From CAWBRT01 sp963819175 (lineage in GTDB: Bacteria; Acidobacteriota; Terriglobia; Terriglobales; Acidobacteriaceae): a DNA stretch of 64,000 bases. A program made the translations under genes and the position numbers. This document shows, one piece after another, positions 54,904-63,470 of the stretch (position 1 is the first letter of the stretch; every line of letters starts with the position of its first letter). Where the stretch lies: the NCBI GenBank assembly GCA_963819175.1, contig CAWFVJ010000021.1, positions 1-64,000 on the forward strand. Reading direction: 5' to 3'. The notes under the pieces are model-generated. The model was not told the DNA's origin. It ran no database searches and saw only the letters and a program-made list of their open reading frames with translations.

Positions 54904-56423
54904 AAAGGGAGGCATGGGGCAAAACTGATTGGATAAGGGCGAAGGCTTCCGCCAGATCCGGTATGTTCTTTGGTTGAGGACCAAGAGCCACTGGAACAGG
55001 AGAAGCCTTCATGATCATTGTAGGGTGTGATTTCCATCCCAGCTGGCAACAAGTAGCAGTTCTTGATGCCGAAACGGGAGAGGTGACCGAACGGAAGTTG
55101 GTCAATAGCGACGGTGAGGCCGAGCGATTTTACAGGCAATTGCCTGTGCCCTCGCTGATCGGCCTTGAAGCCTGCGGCAACAGTCAGTGGTTGATCGAGT
55201 CGCTACAGCAGTTGGGCCACGAAGTTTGGATTGGGGATGCGGCGCAAATCCGCGCCAGCTATGTACGCAAACAGAAGACCGACCGGCGAGATGCGGCGCA
55301 CATTCTGAAGCTATTAGTGGAGGGCCGCTTTCCGCGGCTGTGGATGCCGAGCGCGGAGCAGCGGGACCTGCGGCAGTTGTTGGTTCATCGGCACAAGCTG
55401 GTGGAGATCCGCACGCGGGTAAAGAACGGGTTGCAGCACCTGGCTCTGAATCGCGGCATGCAGAAGAAGAGCAAGCTGTGGACGCAGGCCGGACAGAAAG
55501 CACTGCGCGAGCTTCCGCTGGAGAGCTGGGCGGCATGCCGGCGCGAGGATCTACTGGGACTACTGGCGAGTCTGGACAAACAGATCGACAAGCTAGATGT
55601 GGCGGTGAAACAAGCGGCCGACGAGCATCCGCAGGCGCGGCTGCTGATGACGCAACCCGGCGTGGGCCCGATCACCGCGTTGGCCTTTGTGCTGACCCTC
55701 GGCGATGTCACCGCGTTTCAAACGCGGCAAGCAGGTCGCCAGCTACCTGGGGCTGATTCCGCGCGAGCATAGCTCGGGAGGCAAACAACGGCTGGGAGCG
55801 ATCAACAAGCAGGGCAACGGCTTCATGCGCACGTTGCTGGTGGAAAGCGCACAGACTGTTACACGTCTGGATGAAGGATTTCGCAAGCAGTACGTACACC
55901 GCTGCCACCGGATGGCCAAAGGCGTGGCCAAGGTGGCGGCGGCGCGAAGATTGGCGGTACGACTCTTCTGGATGCTGCGCACCAACACGGGTATCCGGAG
56001 ATCGTTCGCATCGAGAGCAGCCCGGACGTGGCCGTGGTCGGCGAAAGCTAGACCGAAAAACTGATTGGGCACTCTCGCATCCAGACTGGCCCGTGCAGAA
56101 GACGGCGCTTACGCGCCTTGGAAAACAAACGGACCGTTTTCCACTTCAGCACCGGCCCGGCGGCTGGATGTTCGCATAGAAGAATCATGGCCGCAGTATG
56201 GAGCCGTATCGATGGTTGGTGGAGCGATTCGCTCCCCGCAGTGGTGATTCAGCGTGAGATCCCAGGGTCTTGGTCCTCAACCTCCTCTGGCGCAACACGC
56301 GGTGTCACAAACACCGGGCAGGACAATTCTGCCCTTGACAAGACCTTCGCCCTTATCGACGGCCACGGTGACCACCGACTCCGGCACCGGAAATCCCTTC
56401 CCTCAACTTACAAACAGAAGGCG
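54904..56423 (+). mobile_element. IS110/IS1111-family element nested in istA (approximate ends)
   Basis: Ends are estimated from where the istA reading stops and resumes (TCGAAA at 54900-54905, TTCAAAACC near 56420). It has about 100 bases before the transposase and about 360 non-coding bases after it. AAAACTGATTGG occurs both at about 54922 and at about 56060 and could mark internal boundaries instead. This family lacks long terminal repeats, so limits are uncertain. Confidence 0.55.
55011..56064 (+). CDS. IS110-family transposase (DEDD plus Tnp_20), one frameshift
   Basis: About 350 residues. DEDD domain: Asp7 in VGCDFHPSWQQ, Glu in LIGLEACGN, Asp pair in KTDRRDAAHILKLL. Middle coiled region, then the Tnp_20 domain with LLMTQPGVGPITALAF and YLGLIPREHSSGGKQRLGAI, containing the catalytic Ser. 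The frame changes at 55712-55713, where ACCGCGT reads as AC{C,G}CGT (Thr either way), restoring G-D-V-T-R-F-K-R-G. So the protein is probably intact in the cell. ATG 55011 follows AGGAG. Confidence 0.87.
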
Positions 56424-56430
56424 AGTTTTC
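56065..56430 (+). ncRNA. Structured non-coding end of IS110, possible bridge RNA region
   Basis: About 360 bases after the transposase without a supported gene but with several short hairpins, such as GGAGCGATTCGCTCC at 56221-56235 and CGGCGCTTACGCGCC near 56102. IS1111-type relatives encode their guide (bridge/seek) RNA in the non-coding segment downstream of the transposase. I did not derive target-binding loops. Confidence 0.3.
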
Positions 56431-57810
56431 AAAACCGGCCATGGAGGTGACCACCGACCTCGGGCCGCCCGCAGTGGCTGTGGAGAAAAGCCGCCAGACA
56501 TCGGCCAGTGCCTGCGAGTTGTATCGGGAAACGATCCAGCTTGGGCTGTCGCAAGGCCGCAACGCGATGGGGATCTGGCAGGATCTGGTCGACAGTTACG
56601 GGTTTGCGAGGCGGCTACCAGAGCGTGAAGCGTTTCGTGCGCAAACTGCGCGGGACGCGATCGCCGGAAGCGCGGGTGGTCATCGAAACCCCGCCAGGTG
56701 AAGAGGCGCAGGTTGATTACGGCAGCGGCCCGATGGTGCGCGACCCGCAGAGCGGCAAGTACCGGCGTACCCGGATGTTCGTACTGACGCTGGGCTACAG
56801 CCGCAAATCGGTTCGTCTGCTGTGCTTCCGTTCCAGCACACGCACCTGGGCCGAGTTGCATGAGCAGGCCTTTCGGCGACTGGGCGGTTCGACGCGAATC
56901 GTGGTTCTGGACAATCTGCGCGAAGGCGTGCTGGTCCCCGACATCTACGATCCCAGTCTGAATCCGCTGTATCGCGATGTTCTGGCGCACTACGGCGTGG
57001 TCGCCCTGCCTTGCCGGATCAGAGATCCAGATCGGAAGGGTAAGGTCGAAGCAGGCGTCGGCCATGCCAAAAAGACGCCGCTGAAGGGCAAGCGTTTCGA
57101 GAGCCTGGAAGAGGCGCAAGCATATCTGGATCACTGGGAAGAACGCTGGGCCGACACGCGCATCCACGGCACGACCAAACGGCAAGTCGCGGCGATGTTC
57201 GCCGAAGAGAAGCCCTTCTTACAGCCGCTGCCGCTGGAACCGTTCCGTTACTACCAGTACGGCGACTCGTACGGTTCACCTGGATGGCTGTGTCGAGGTT
57301 GACGCGGCCTACTACGGAGCGCCTCCGGGATGGATCGGGCGCAAGGTGTTGGTGCAGTGGGACGGGCTGTTCGTGCGCCTGCTCGATCCGCGGACCGGAC
57401 AGCTGCTGCGCGAGCATCTGGGGCAGAAGCGCGGCGCGCACCGCATCCGCGATGAGGACCGTCCACGGCGCACACCACTTCGCATTCAACAACTACTGAC
57501 GCGGGCTCACAAAGCTGGAGCCAGCATCGGCGCCCTCTGCGATGCCATTCACCACCGGCAGGGCGAGCTTGGAGCGCGTCGCATTCAGGGCGTGCTCTCG
57601 CTTGCCAAGAAGTATGGCTGCGCGGCCACCGACGAGGCCTGTGCCTTGGCCTTGGAGATGCGGCGTGCCTGAGTACCGCTTCGTTCGACGCTGCCTGGAG
57701 CGCGGCCCGCAAGCTCCTCTGAGCCTGCGCCAAGTCGATCCTCTCATCCGCGAACTGGTGCAGTATCGCGACCTGATCCAACAACGAACCCAATCTGAGG
57801 AATCCAAATC

Positions 57811-58560
57811 ATGAACCTGATCGAACTCAACGGCGCCCTGCGCCAACTGCGTCTGAGCGGCATGGCCGGAACATTGGAAACGCGCCTGCTGCAAGCCCAG
57901 AGCGAAGCCATGGCTCCCATCGACCTGATCTCCATCCTGGTGTCAGATGAACTGTCCTGTCGCAGCGAGCGGCTGCTGGATCGCCGGCACAAGCAGGCGC
58001 GTTTCCGCGATGCCAACAAGACTCTTGATACCTTCGACTTCCAGTTCAATCCGAAGATGAACCGTGCCCTTGTCTTCGATCTGGCGACCGCCGCCTTCAT
58101 CGGCCGGCGCGAGGACGGACTTTTTATCGGTCCACCCGGGAGCGGAAAAAGCCATCTTGCCCAAGCCATCGGACATGCCGTCATCCTGCAAGGCTACCGC
58201 GTGCTCTATCGCGAAGCACACGTGCTGCTGGAAGATCTGGCCGACGCCACCTTGGACGGTAAGCGCAAAGAGCACATGGAACTGCTGTCCACCGTGCCTC
58301 TGTTGATCATCGACGACCTCGGCATGCGGAAACTGCCACTGACCGCCGCCGAAGAACTGCTGGAAATCATCATGCGCCGCTACGAGCGCACGAGCACACT
58401 CTTGACTTCGAATCGACCCGTCGAGGACTGGGGTAAGCTGCTCGGCGACAGTGCCGCCGTCACTGCCATGCTGGACCGCCTGCTACATCACGGACACGTT
58501 CTCAAGTGCGGGCCACGAAGCTGGCGAACCAAAACCGACAAGCGCGGAGAAGCCCAATGA
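57811..58560 (+). CDS. istB: IS21 helper ATPase IstB
   Basis: 249 residues. AAA+ protein with Walker A GPPGSGKSHLAQAIG, Walker B VPLLIIDDLGMRKLP, sensor STLLTSNRPVEDWGKLLGD and an N-terminal helical domain. It follows istA by 140 bases. It assists strand transfer and target selection in IS21 transposition. No frameshift. Confidence 0.95.
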   Translation: MNLIELNGALRQLRLSGMAGTLETRLLQAQSEAMAPIDLISILVSDELSCRSERLLDRRHKQARFRDANKTLDTFDFQFNPKMNRALVFDLATAAFIGRREDGLFIGPPGSGKSHLAQAIGHAVILQGYRVLYREAHVLLEDLADATLDGKRKEHMELLSTVPLLIIDDLGMRKLPLTAAEELLEIIMRRYERTSTLLTSNRPVEDWGKLLGDSAAVTAMLDRLLHHGHVLKCGPRSWRTKTDKRGEAQ

Positions 58561-58995
58561 CGAAAGCAAGAACAATAAGGAGGCCGGGCAAAAGCAGCCC
58601 GGCAACGTCGCGTTTCGTAATCCAAGGGCCTCTACAACGGAACATACACCAAACGAATGGCGACAGAAACACGAAACCCTTCGCAAAGTCAGCCATCACG
58701 GCTCACCTGCAAAGGGCCTCAATCGCCGATTCCTTCGGAGCCATCCCCGCGTCTTCGGCCCTGGATGTCTCCGCCAGGCGCGACCCCGGCGGGAACAGCA
58801 TTAACTTAACACGTCACTGCGACATCAACTCCTGCCTTGCCAAACCAACTTCGGCAGGGTAAAACAAAACCTGTCTGGGATCAAAGCGTGGCCGGTTTTG
58901 AGACGTCCACGCGTGGCCGGTTTTAAGGTGACCACCGAGGCGGTGCAGTGTCGGTACGGGTGAATTGAAGCCCTGCCAAGCAGAATTAAGAATGA

Positions 58996-59079
58996 TCAGT
59001 GGTCTGCTATTTCACCCGCCGTGAAAACAAATTCCTGACCGCAGTCGATACACTTGAGCACTTGGTCGTAGAATTCCAT
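58996..59079 (-). CDS. Short zinc-ribbon protein fragment
   Basis: ATG at 59079 with GGAGGAG 8 bases upstream reads MEFYDQVLKCIDCGQEFVFT then AGEIADH and stops at 58996-58998. The start resembles the small zinc-ribbon family whose members continue with a second Cys pair (CKxCK); that half is missing, so it is truncated or frameshifted. It lies 14 bases after the PilZ gene in the same direction. The IS21 insertion ends 55 bases further on. Confidence 0.45.
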   Translation of the reverse strand: MEFYDQVLKCIDCGQEFVFTAGEIADH

Positions 59080-59093
59080 CGTGGAAACTCCTC

Positions 59094-59402
59094 CTACCCC
59101 TCTTCAATGAACTTGCACGCTACTGCTATACCCCAGTTGTCATCAGCACGTCTTTCCAGCCTCACGACGGTTCCATCGCAATAAAAGGGAAAGTTATCGG
59201 GGAATGCGTCCTGCCCCGGAACCGTGAAAGTCATCTTCACTTTCGAGCCAAGGGGGATGGCAGTTGCACTGCGTACAAAGGCTCCGCCGGGGCCGATATC
59301 ATGTGTCTCGACATGCAGTTCGCCAGCCGGGGTTTGCAACACGACGGGCATCGCTACGTTGAAGCGAGGTTTGGTTCGGCGCTCTGTTGATTGCCAAGCC
59401 AT
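59094..59402 (-). CDS. PilZ domain protein (c-di-GMP binding)
   Basis: 102 residues, the whole protein is one PilZ domain. ERRTKPRFNVAMPVVL carries the RxxxR-type motif (Arg-Arg...Arg) and THDIGPGGAFVRS the D/NxSxxG-type motif, the two c-di-GMP contacts. The end WGIAVACKFIEEG is typical. No frameshift. It heads a two-gene unit with the zinc-ribbon ORF. Probably an adaptor in c-di-GMP signalling. Confidence 0.85.
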   Translation of the reverse strand: MAWQSTERRTKPRFNVAMPVVLQTPAGELHVETHDIGPGGAFVRSATAIPLGSKVKMTFTVPGQDAFPDNFPFYCDGTVVRLERRADDNWGIAVACKFIEEG

Positions 59403-59643
59403 CGCAATTCAGAGTACCTCGACAAGCAGCATTATTCCACAAGAAAACAGCGAATAGTACAGAGTTACCGCAGAATAGAGTCCCTGCCCTCGGCCAAGCA
59501 ACGTGTGTGCATCCTCCCTGAGAAATCAACGAGAACGGAACGTTGGCGATGCCCTTGACGTCGGGTTTTCATGCCTGCCATCTGCATGCCAATCCTGTCC
59601 CGGCGTCAGAAACCAGACTGCCAGAATTGTCCATTTCGGCTAA

Positions 59644-59848
59644 TCAGTTTGCGCTAACATATTCTGAGTCTTGCCCCTCCATCAAAAAGTGATAGCGTTC
59701 CGCCGTGTGACGCTCATTCTCGTTAATCGGAATGTCGATGACGTGGTTCCAACCGGCATCCAATTTTTAAATCCTTGGGACTAAGCCCCACATCGAGGAC
59801 TTCCTCGGCTTCGTACATCTCGCCTGCAGACAAATGATGCTCAGGCAT
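59644..59848 (-). CDS. Hidden small hypothetical gene with one doubled base
   Basis: ATG at 59848 reads MPEHHLSAGEMYEAEEVLDV and LSPKDLKIG. After one extra base at 59758-59759 (GGATGCC, readable as GG{A,T}GCC, Gly either way) it continues AGWNHVIDIPINENERHTAE and RYHFLMEGQDSEYVSAN to TGA at 59644-59646. Both halves are clearly coding-like and belong together, about 67 residues. No clear ribosome binding site. No family recognised. Confidence 0.5.
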
Positions 59849-60022
59849 TTGCAGAGTCGAAAAAAGGCGCATCGGCGGTAGTCTCCCGGTGGCTTTTGGC
59901 TGAGCTTTCGCTTCTGAACCTGGAGCAGGATGAGCCAGAGATTCTGCTCAATGCTCTGCACCGCTGTTTTGTCTGTTGCCCTATGGGCAACAAGCCACCT
60001 TCCTGCAGCGACTTATTGCCGC

Positions 60023-60224
60023 ATGACACCTTCGGCTCGACTGCGCCAAATTTCAAGACTTGCATCGCCGTGTCTTGGAGCGTGACGGCTGGCGTTGCCA
60101 GCTCTGCGGAGCCAGAACGCAGTTACAGGTCCATCACCTTGAAACTCGAGGGCAGCTCGGGGCCGACGCAGAACAGAATCTGATTACGCTCTGCTCCACA
60201 TGCCATCGAGCAGTTCACGTCTGA
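60023..60224 (+). CDS. HNH endonuclease-type small protein with one doubled base
   Basis: From ATG 60023 it reads MTPSARLR, then at 60047-60048 the string CAAATTT can be read as {C,A}AA TTT, after which KFQDLHRRVLERDGWRCQLC and QVHHLETRGQLGADAEQNLI, LCSTCHRAVHV follow to TGA at 60222-60224. The HNH signature (RDGWRCQLCG, LQVHH, NLITLCSTCH) with two Cys pairs for structural zinc is unmistakable. About 66 residues, a size common for such stand-alone HNH proteins. Nuclease activity is inferred from the family. Confidence 0.65.
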
Positions 60225-60431
60225 CTACGCAATTTTATTGCCAACTATTTTTCACAATTCTATGCCCCCAATTGCAGAACGCACATAGCAATTTCGCTTT
60301 AACTACAGGTTATGTGTATATATATCAATAAGATACATGAAAAATAATAATTTACATATTTTCCGATAACGCTTCCGCCTGTAGGGGCAGTAAGCAGCCC
60401 CCGAATTCATGCCCAATGGGGGAAAGTTGCA

Positions 60432-61055
60432 ATGTCGGAATCAGAAGGTAAATCGGAAATTATGTCCAAGCCTGAAGAAATAGCGCCGGTGAAAACTACT
60501 TCAGAAAAAAAGCGTCGTACGAATCAAGAGAACGGTCGCAAGTCGAGGGGGCCCAGCACCCCTCATGGCAAGAGTCACAGCCGCTGGAACAGCTTTCAGC
60601 ATGGCTTTTTCGCCAAAGACTTGAGTATTGTCAAGGGCAAGCACCTGTCTGACTATGAAGACTTCGTCAAATTGCACAAGGCGCTTAGAGAAGAACTGAA
60701 TCCGCAAAGCATCACCGAAGAGCTCCTGGTGGAGAATTTTGCGGTCAACTGTTGGCGCCGAGCACGAAGCCTTAAATACGAGTTCGAGGTCACTGAGCTC
60801 AATTTCGCCTTTCTCACTCAGACCACGGGTTTGGCTACGCTGGTTCGCTATCAAACAGCGGTAGGGCGTGAGCTGGCGCAGGCTGACGGTGCAATTAAGC
60901 AGATGGCTGAACGCAGCCGTATAAGCAATACAGGTGAAGATAATTCTGACTCGATCCCGTCACCTGAGGAAGAGACTGAAATCTCGATTGGCGGAGGAAC
61001 CTCCGACGGCACACGTGCTTCTGCGGCACCTGATCTGACGGAACGAACCCAATAA
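60432..61055 (+). CDS. Conserved hypothetical protein with KSRGPxTPxGK motif
   Basis: 207 residues, ATG at 60432 after GGGGGAAAG. The basic motif NQENGRKSRGPSTPHGKSHS followed by SFQHGFFAKD is a hallmark of a widespread family in Acidobacteriota and Planctomycetota (usually ...ANRxNAxKSTGPRTxxGK...). The middle is helical (ELNPQSITEELLVENFAVNC, WRRARS), the end acidic and disordered. Function not known. The short AT-rich stretch before it (60270-60370) may hold the promoter. Confidence 0.75.
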   Translation: MSESEGKSEIMSKPEEIAPVKTTSEKKRRTNQENGRKSRGPSTPHGKSHSRWNSFQHGFFAKDLSIVKGKHLSDYEDFVKLHKALREELNPQSITEELLVENFAVNCWRRARSLKYEFEVTELNFAFLTQTTGLATLVRYQTAVGRELAQADGAIKQMAERSRISNTGEDNSDSIPSPEEETEISIGGGTSDGTRASAAPDLTERTQ

Positions 61056-61368
61056 GTTGTTTATTTTCAGCAACTGGAAATAATCGAAAAACACGGGGCA
61101 GTATGGCGAAGAGGTTGGACGGTCACATCAACACCTGCGACAGCGATAAATTCAGCTTTTGCGGGTGCTCCTCCGTTAAGTGGAGTTGGTCAGGAATGCC
61201 GTAGGTCGTACAAGTCGAGAAGAACACAACATTATGCGCAAGGTGCCCGTGCCAGTCTTCAGGCTGCCGAGGCGCGGATCGTGGTGCCGCTGCGCAGAAT
61301 GGGCGCTCAAATCAACAGTTCGGAAGGGGCCCAGTCGCCCTTGTGCATGCCTATATCGGCAATTCGCG
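61056..61368. other. No supported gene
   Basis: About 310 bases between convergent genes, without a clear terminator or gene. Confidence 0.4.
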
Positions 61369-62721
61369 TTACAGCTTGGTAGCGATCATCAAATCGCTGG
61401 GGCCGGGCAGCCGCACACGGGCAACTTCATTGAATCCGGCTGCGTGCAACCAATCCGCGTATTCGGGTTCGCTATAACTGCTGCCGGCTTCGGTGCCGAC
61501 CAGCATATTAAGCGCGAATAGCGCGGCAAATTGCGGCGAAGTCTTGTCGCCTTCCAGGATGAAATCCTGCACGACCAAACGGCCATTCTTGCCCAGCGCA
61601 TCATAAGCGCGACGGAAGAGGGCGCGGTTCTGCTCCTCCGAAAACATGTGGCAGATCGCATTTAACAAGACGAGATCGTGGTCATGACCGAAGTCATCGC
61701 TCAGCATGTCTCCCGCACGAACTTTAATTTGATCGGCGAAGCCCGCCTTGGAAACGTAATCGCGCGTAAGCGGGACGACCTCCTGGATATCCAGTATTTC
61801 GGCTTGCGTGCCGGGGTTCGCGCGAGCAAACGCAATCGAGTACGCGCCCGAGCCGCCGCCGAGATCAAGAATGCGACGAACTCCTTCGCTCCCAAGCGCT
61901 TTCAGCAAGTGCCGGGCGCGCTCGTTGGCGATGCGATCCATAGCGGCGATGAAGTTTCGCGTCCAGTCACCCGCAGGTCTAGCGGTTTTAACAGAGGTGC
62001 CCTGGCGCACGCACTCGGTCAGGTTCGACCAGTTGTGCCAGATGTTGGCCATGTGTAACAATCCGCCGCGAGCATTGTCCTTCGAGCTTTGCGAGAAGAA
62101 CCGCGCACTGGCAGCAGTGTTCTGAAAACTGCCATCGGTCTTCTGTAGAAGCTGGAGACTTGCGACCGCGTTCAGCAGCATTTCCGTGGCGCGCGGACGC
62201 GTCTTCAATTTGTCGGCGACGACCTCCGCCGAAGCGCCGTCCCCGACGGCGGTGAACAGATCCAGTTCGAGCGCAGTCAGGATTGCGCGGCTCGGCCAGT
62301 AGCCGCGTATCAGATTGTCCAGTTCCTCAGGCAGAATTCCCGCCTGCTCGCGCGCCTTCTGTGCCGCTCTGACGTGCTCACGATGTTCCAGCGATGCAAG
62401 CTTCATCGCCCGTGCGTCGGTCCACTCCAGGCGCGCCACCACTTTTCCGGTCGCCAGATGCGAAGAGACAATCTCGGGCACATCTGCGGGCGCGACGCGG
62501 CGATACCAAACCCCATCGGGATAAATGATGACAATCGGCCCTTCGTCGCACAGCCCCAGGCAGCCACAGGTAGTGACTTGAACCTCATTCTCCAGCCCTT
62601 GCGATTGCACCTCGCGGTTGAGTGCATCGAGGACTCGTTTAGAGCCGCTCGCAGAACAGGACGTCACTCCTTCCGGCTTGGTTTGCGTGCAGACAAATGC
62701 GTGATACCGAAACGGTTCCAT
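61369..62721 (-). CDS. [2Fe-2S] thioredoxin-like ferredoxin fused to a SAM methyltransferase
   Basis: 450 residues in two parts. Residues 1-95 form a thioredoxin-like ferredoxin with Cys11-x10-Cys22 and Cys54-x3-Cys58 (CGCLGLCDEGP), the four cluster ligands, plus a typical IIYPDGVWYRRV strand. A linker (residues about 100-140) leads to a class I O-methyltransferase of the dimeric, plant-OMT-like type: winged helix dimerisation part (RAILTALELDLFTAVGDGAS), SAM motif ILDLGGGSGAYSIAFA, then GDMLSDDFGHDHDLVLLNAI and RLVVQDFILEG. An ATG at 62721 with AGGAG upstream. The fusion suggests electron input controls or accompanies methyl transfer. Substrate unknown. Not in an operon. Confidence 0.88.
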   Translation of the reverse strand: MEPFRYHAFVCTQTKPEGVTSCSASGSKRVLDALNREVQSQGLENEVQVTTCGCLGLCDEGPIVIIYPDGVWYRRVAPADVPEIVSSHLATGKVVARLEWTDARAMKLASLEHREHVRAAQKAREQAGILPEELDNLIRGYWPSRAILTALELDLFTAVGDGASAEVVADKLKTRPRATEMLLNAVASLQLLQKTDGSFQNTAASARFFSQSSKDNARGGLLHMANIWHNWSNLTECVRQGTSVKTARPAGDWTRNFIAAMDRIANERARHLLKALGSEGVRRILDLGGGSGAYSIAFARANPGTQAEILDIQEVVPLTRDYVSKAGFADQIKVRAGDMLSDDFGHDHDLVLLNAICHMFSEEQNRALFRRAYDALGKNGRLVVQDFILEGDKTSPQFAALFALNMLVGTEAGSSYSEPEYADWLHAAGFNEVARVRLPGPSDLMIATKL

Positions 62722-62830
62722 CTATTCTCCTCTCGCAAACAACAATACCAGCCAGCAACAGGCTATCGCGTTCAGCCCGGCGACGCCAGCATTGGCCCGG
62801 TTCGTTCGCGGATGTTCCCGAGTCCGGTCC

Positions 62831-62865
62831 AAAAGCAAAAGCCCGAAGCTTTGCAGCTTCGGGCT
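62831..62865 (-). terminator. Rho-independent terminator of the cold-shock gene
   Basis: On the minus strand AGCCCGAAGCT-GCAA-AGCTTCGGGCT, an 11-bp perfect stem, is followed by a T-rich run (TTTGCTTTT). It lies 20 bases past the stop of the cold-shock gene. Confidence 0.85.
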
Positions 62866-62884
62866 CTGATTTTTAGGTCTGGTC

Positions 62885-63085
62885 TTACAGAACCTGTACG
62901 TTCTCTGCCTGCCAGCCCTTCGGGCCACGCTTGACATCGAACTGCACGGACTGACCTTCCTGGAGGCTGCGGAAACCGTTCGACTGAATGGCCGTGTGAT
63001 GGACGAATACGTCTTCGCCATTCTGACGGCTGATGAAGCCAAAACCCTTGGCGTCGTTAAACCACTTCACTGTTCCTTGTTCCAC
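62885..63085 (-). CDS. cspA: Cold-shock protein (CspA family)
   Basis: 66 residues, a single cold-shock domain: MEQGTVKWFNDAKGFGFISR with RNP1 (KGFGFI) and DVFVHHTAIQ with RNP2 (VFVHH). It binds single-stranded RNA and DNA as an RNA chaperone. A T-rich leader (63086-63170) precedes it and a strong terminator follows, so it is monocistronic. No frameshift. Confidence 0.95.
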   Translation of the reverse strand: MEQGTVKWFNDAKGFGFISRQNGEDVFVHHTAIQSNGFRSLQEGQSVQFDVKRGPKGWQAENVQVL

Positions 63086-63470
63086 TTTTTGTTTTACCTT
63101 TGTTTCTGTTAATTTCTATCTTGTTTCTGCTGAGATCGTTTGCTCTGAGAGTGGGTGACGCAGATGAATCGGCGGGACCAGCTCAACATGGCTGAAAGCG
63201 AACTTAGCCAAACATAAATAGCGTACACCAATCCAGGGAAGAAATGCAAGTCCCAGTTCTTGGTCGGCAATATCTCACATTGAGGCACACCAACAACTGC
63301 CCTAATTTAGACGCAATGATCCAAAAAATCAGCTCCGCCCGTTCTTGAGCTAAGGTCCCTGCTGCATCTAAAAGAGTTCCCCAATTGCGGGGCGTCAGTG
63401 TAAGATCTTGATTGTTGTGATGTGCGTCACATCTTTCGGTGATAGAACTTTTGTAGGATCGTTGAGTCGC
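63086..63470. other. Leader of the cold-shock gene and divergent promoter region
   Basis: The first 80 bases are T/C-rich on this strand and are probably the 5' leader of the cold-shock mRNA. The rest separates two divergent genes. TGTGATGTGCGTCACA at about 63415-63430 is an imperfect palindrome close to a CRP/FNR-type half-site pair. No gene seen. Confidence 0.4.

Larger units (their letters stand above)
54742..57672 (+). pseudogene. istA: IS21 transposase IstA, split by IS110 and frameshifted
   Basis: The N-terminal helix-turn-helix SEAKRQQVIALGRLGWSLRR then IEQETGVRRETAGGYLKAAG runs to about 54904. After the inner IS110 the frame resumes near 56430 (KPAMEVTTDLGPP) and goes on with the DDE core (EEAQVDYGSGPMVRDPQSGK, RIVVLDNLREGVLVPDIYDP, DPDRKGKVEAGVGHAKKTPL). 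Two single-base gains, 56608-56609 (GC{G,A}GGC) and 57269-57270 (TC{G,T}ACG), break the frame but are readable as two-allele synonymous codons. The last part ends ...CALALEMRRA at 57672. The IS110 insertion should inactivate it regardless. Confidence 0.85.
54637..58940 (+). mobile_element. IS21-family element carrying a nested IS110
   Basis: Ends share CCTCGG(G/T)GGTCACC as inverted repeats, followed by the repeated AAAACCGGCCACG typical of IS21 multiple terminal repeats (two copies left, two right). The 8-bp direct repeat CGGTGCAG flanks it at 54629-54636 and 58941-58948, the right length for IS21. It encodes IstA (disrupted) and IstB. Size without the inner element is about 2.8 kb. Confidence 0.85.
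54503..58968 (+). pseudogene. Small hypothetical gene with IS21 inserted near its 3' end
   Basis: ATG at 54503 (GGAG just upstream) reads MNTKDNHGYVALRSGDA, then after a one-base gain in the run CACCCCAAG continues VAVVGDTVTVRLSKNDPMWE to the 8-bp target site at 54629-54636. Beyond the IS21 element the same frame resumes (GAVSVRVN) and stops at 58966-58968. The intact product would be about 48 residues. Function unknown. Confidence 0.4.
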
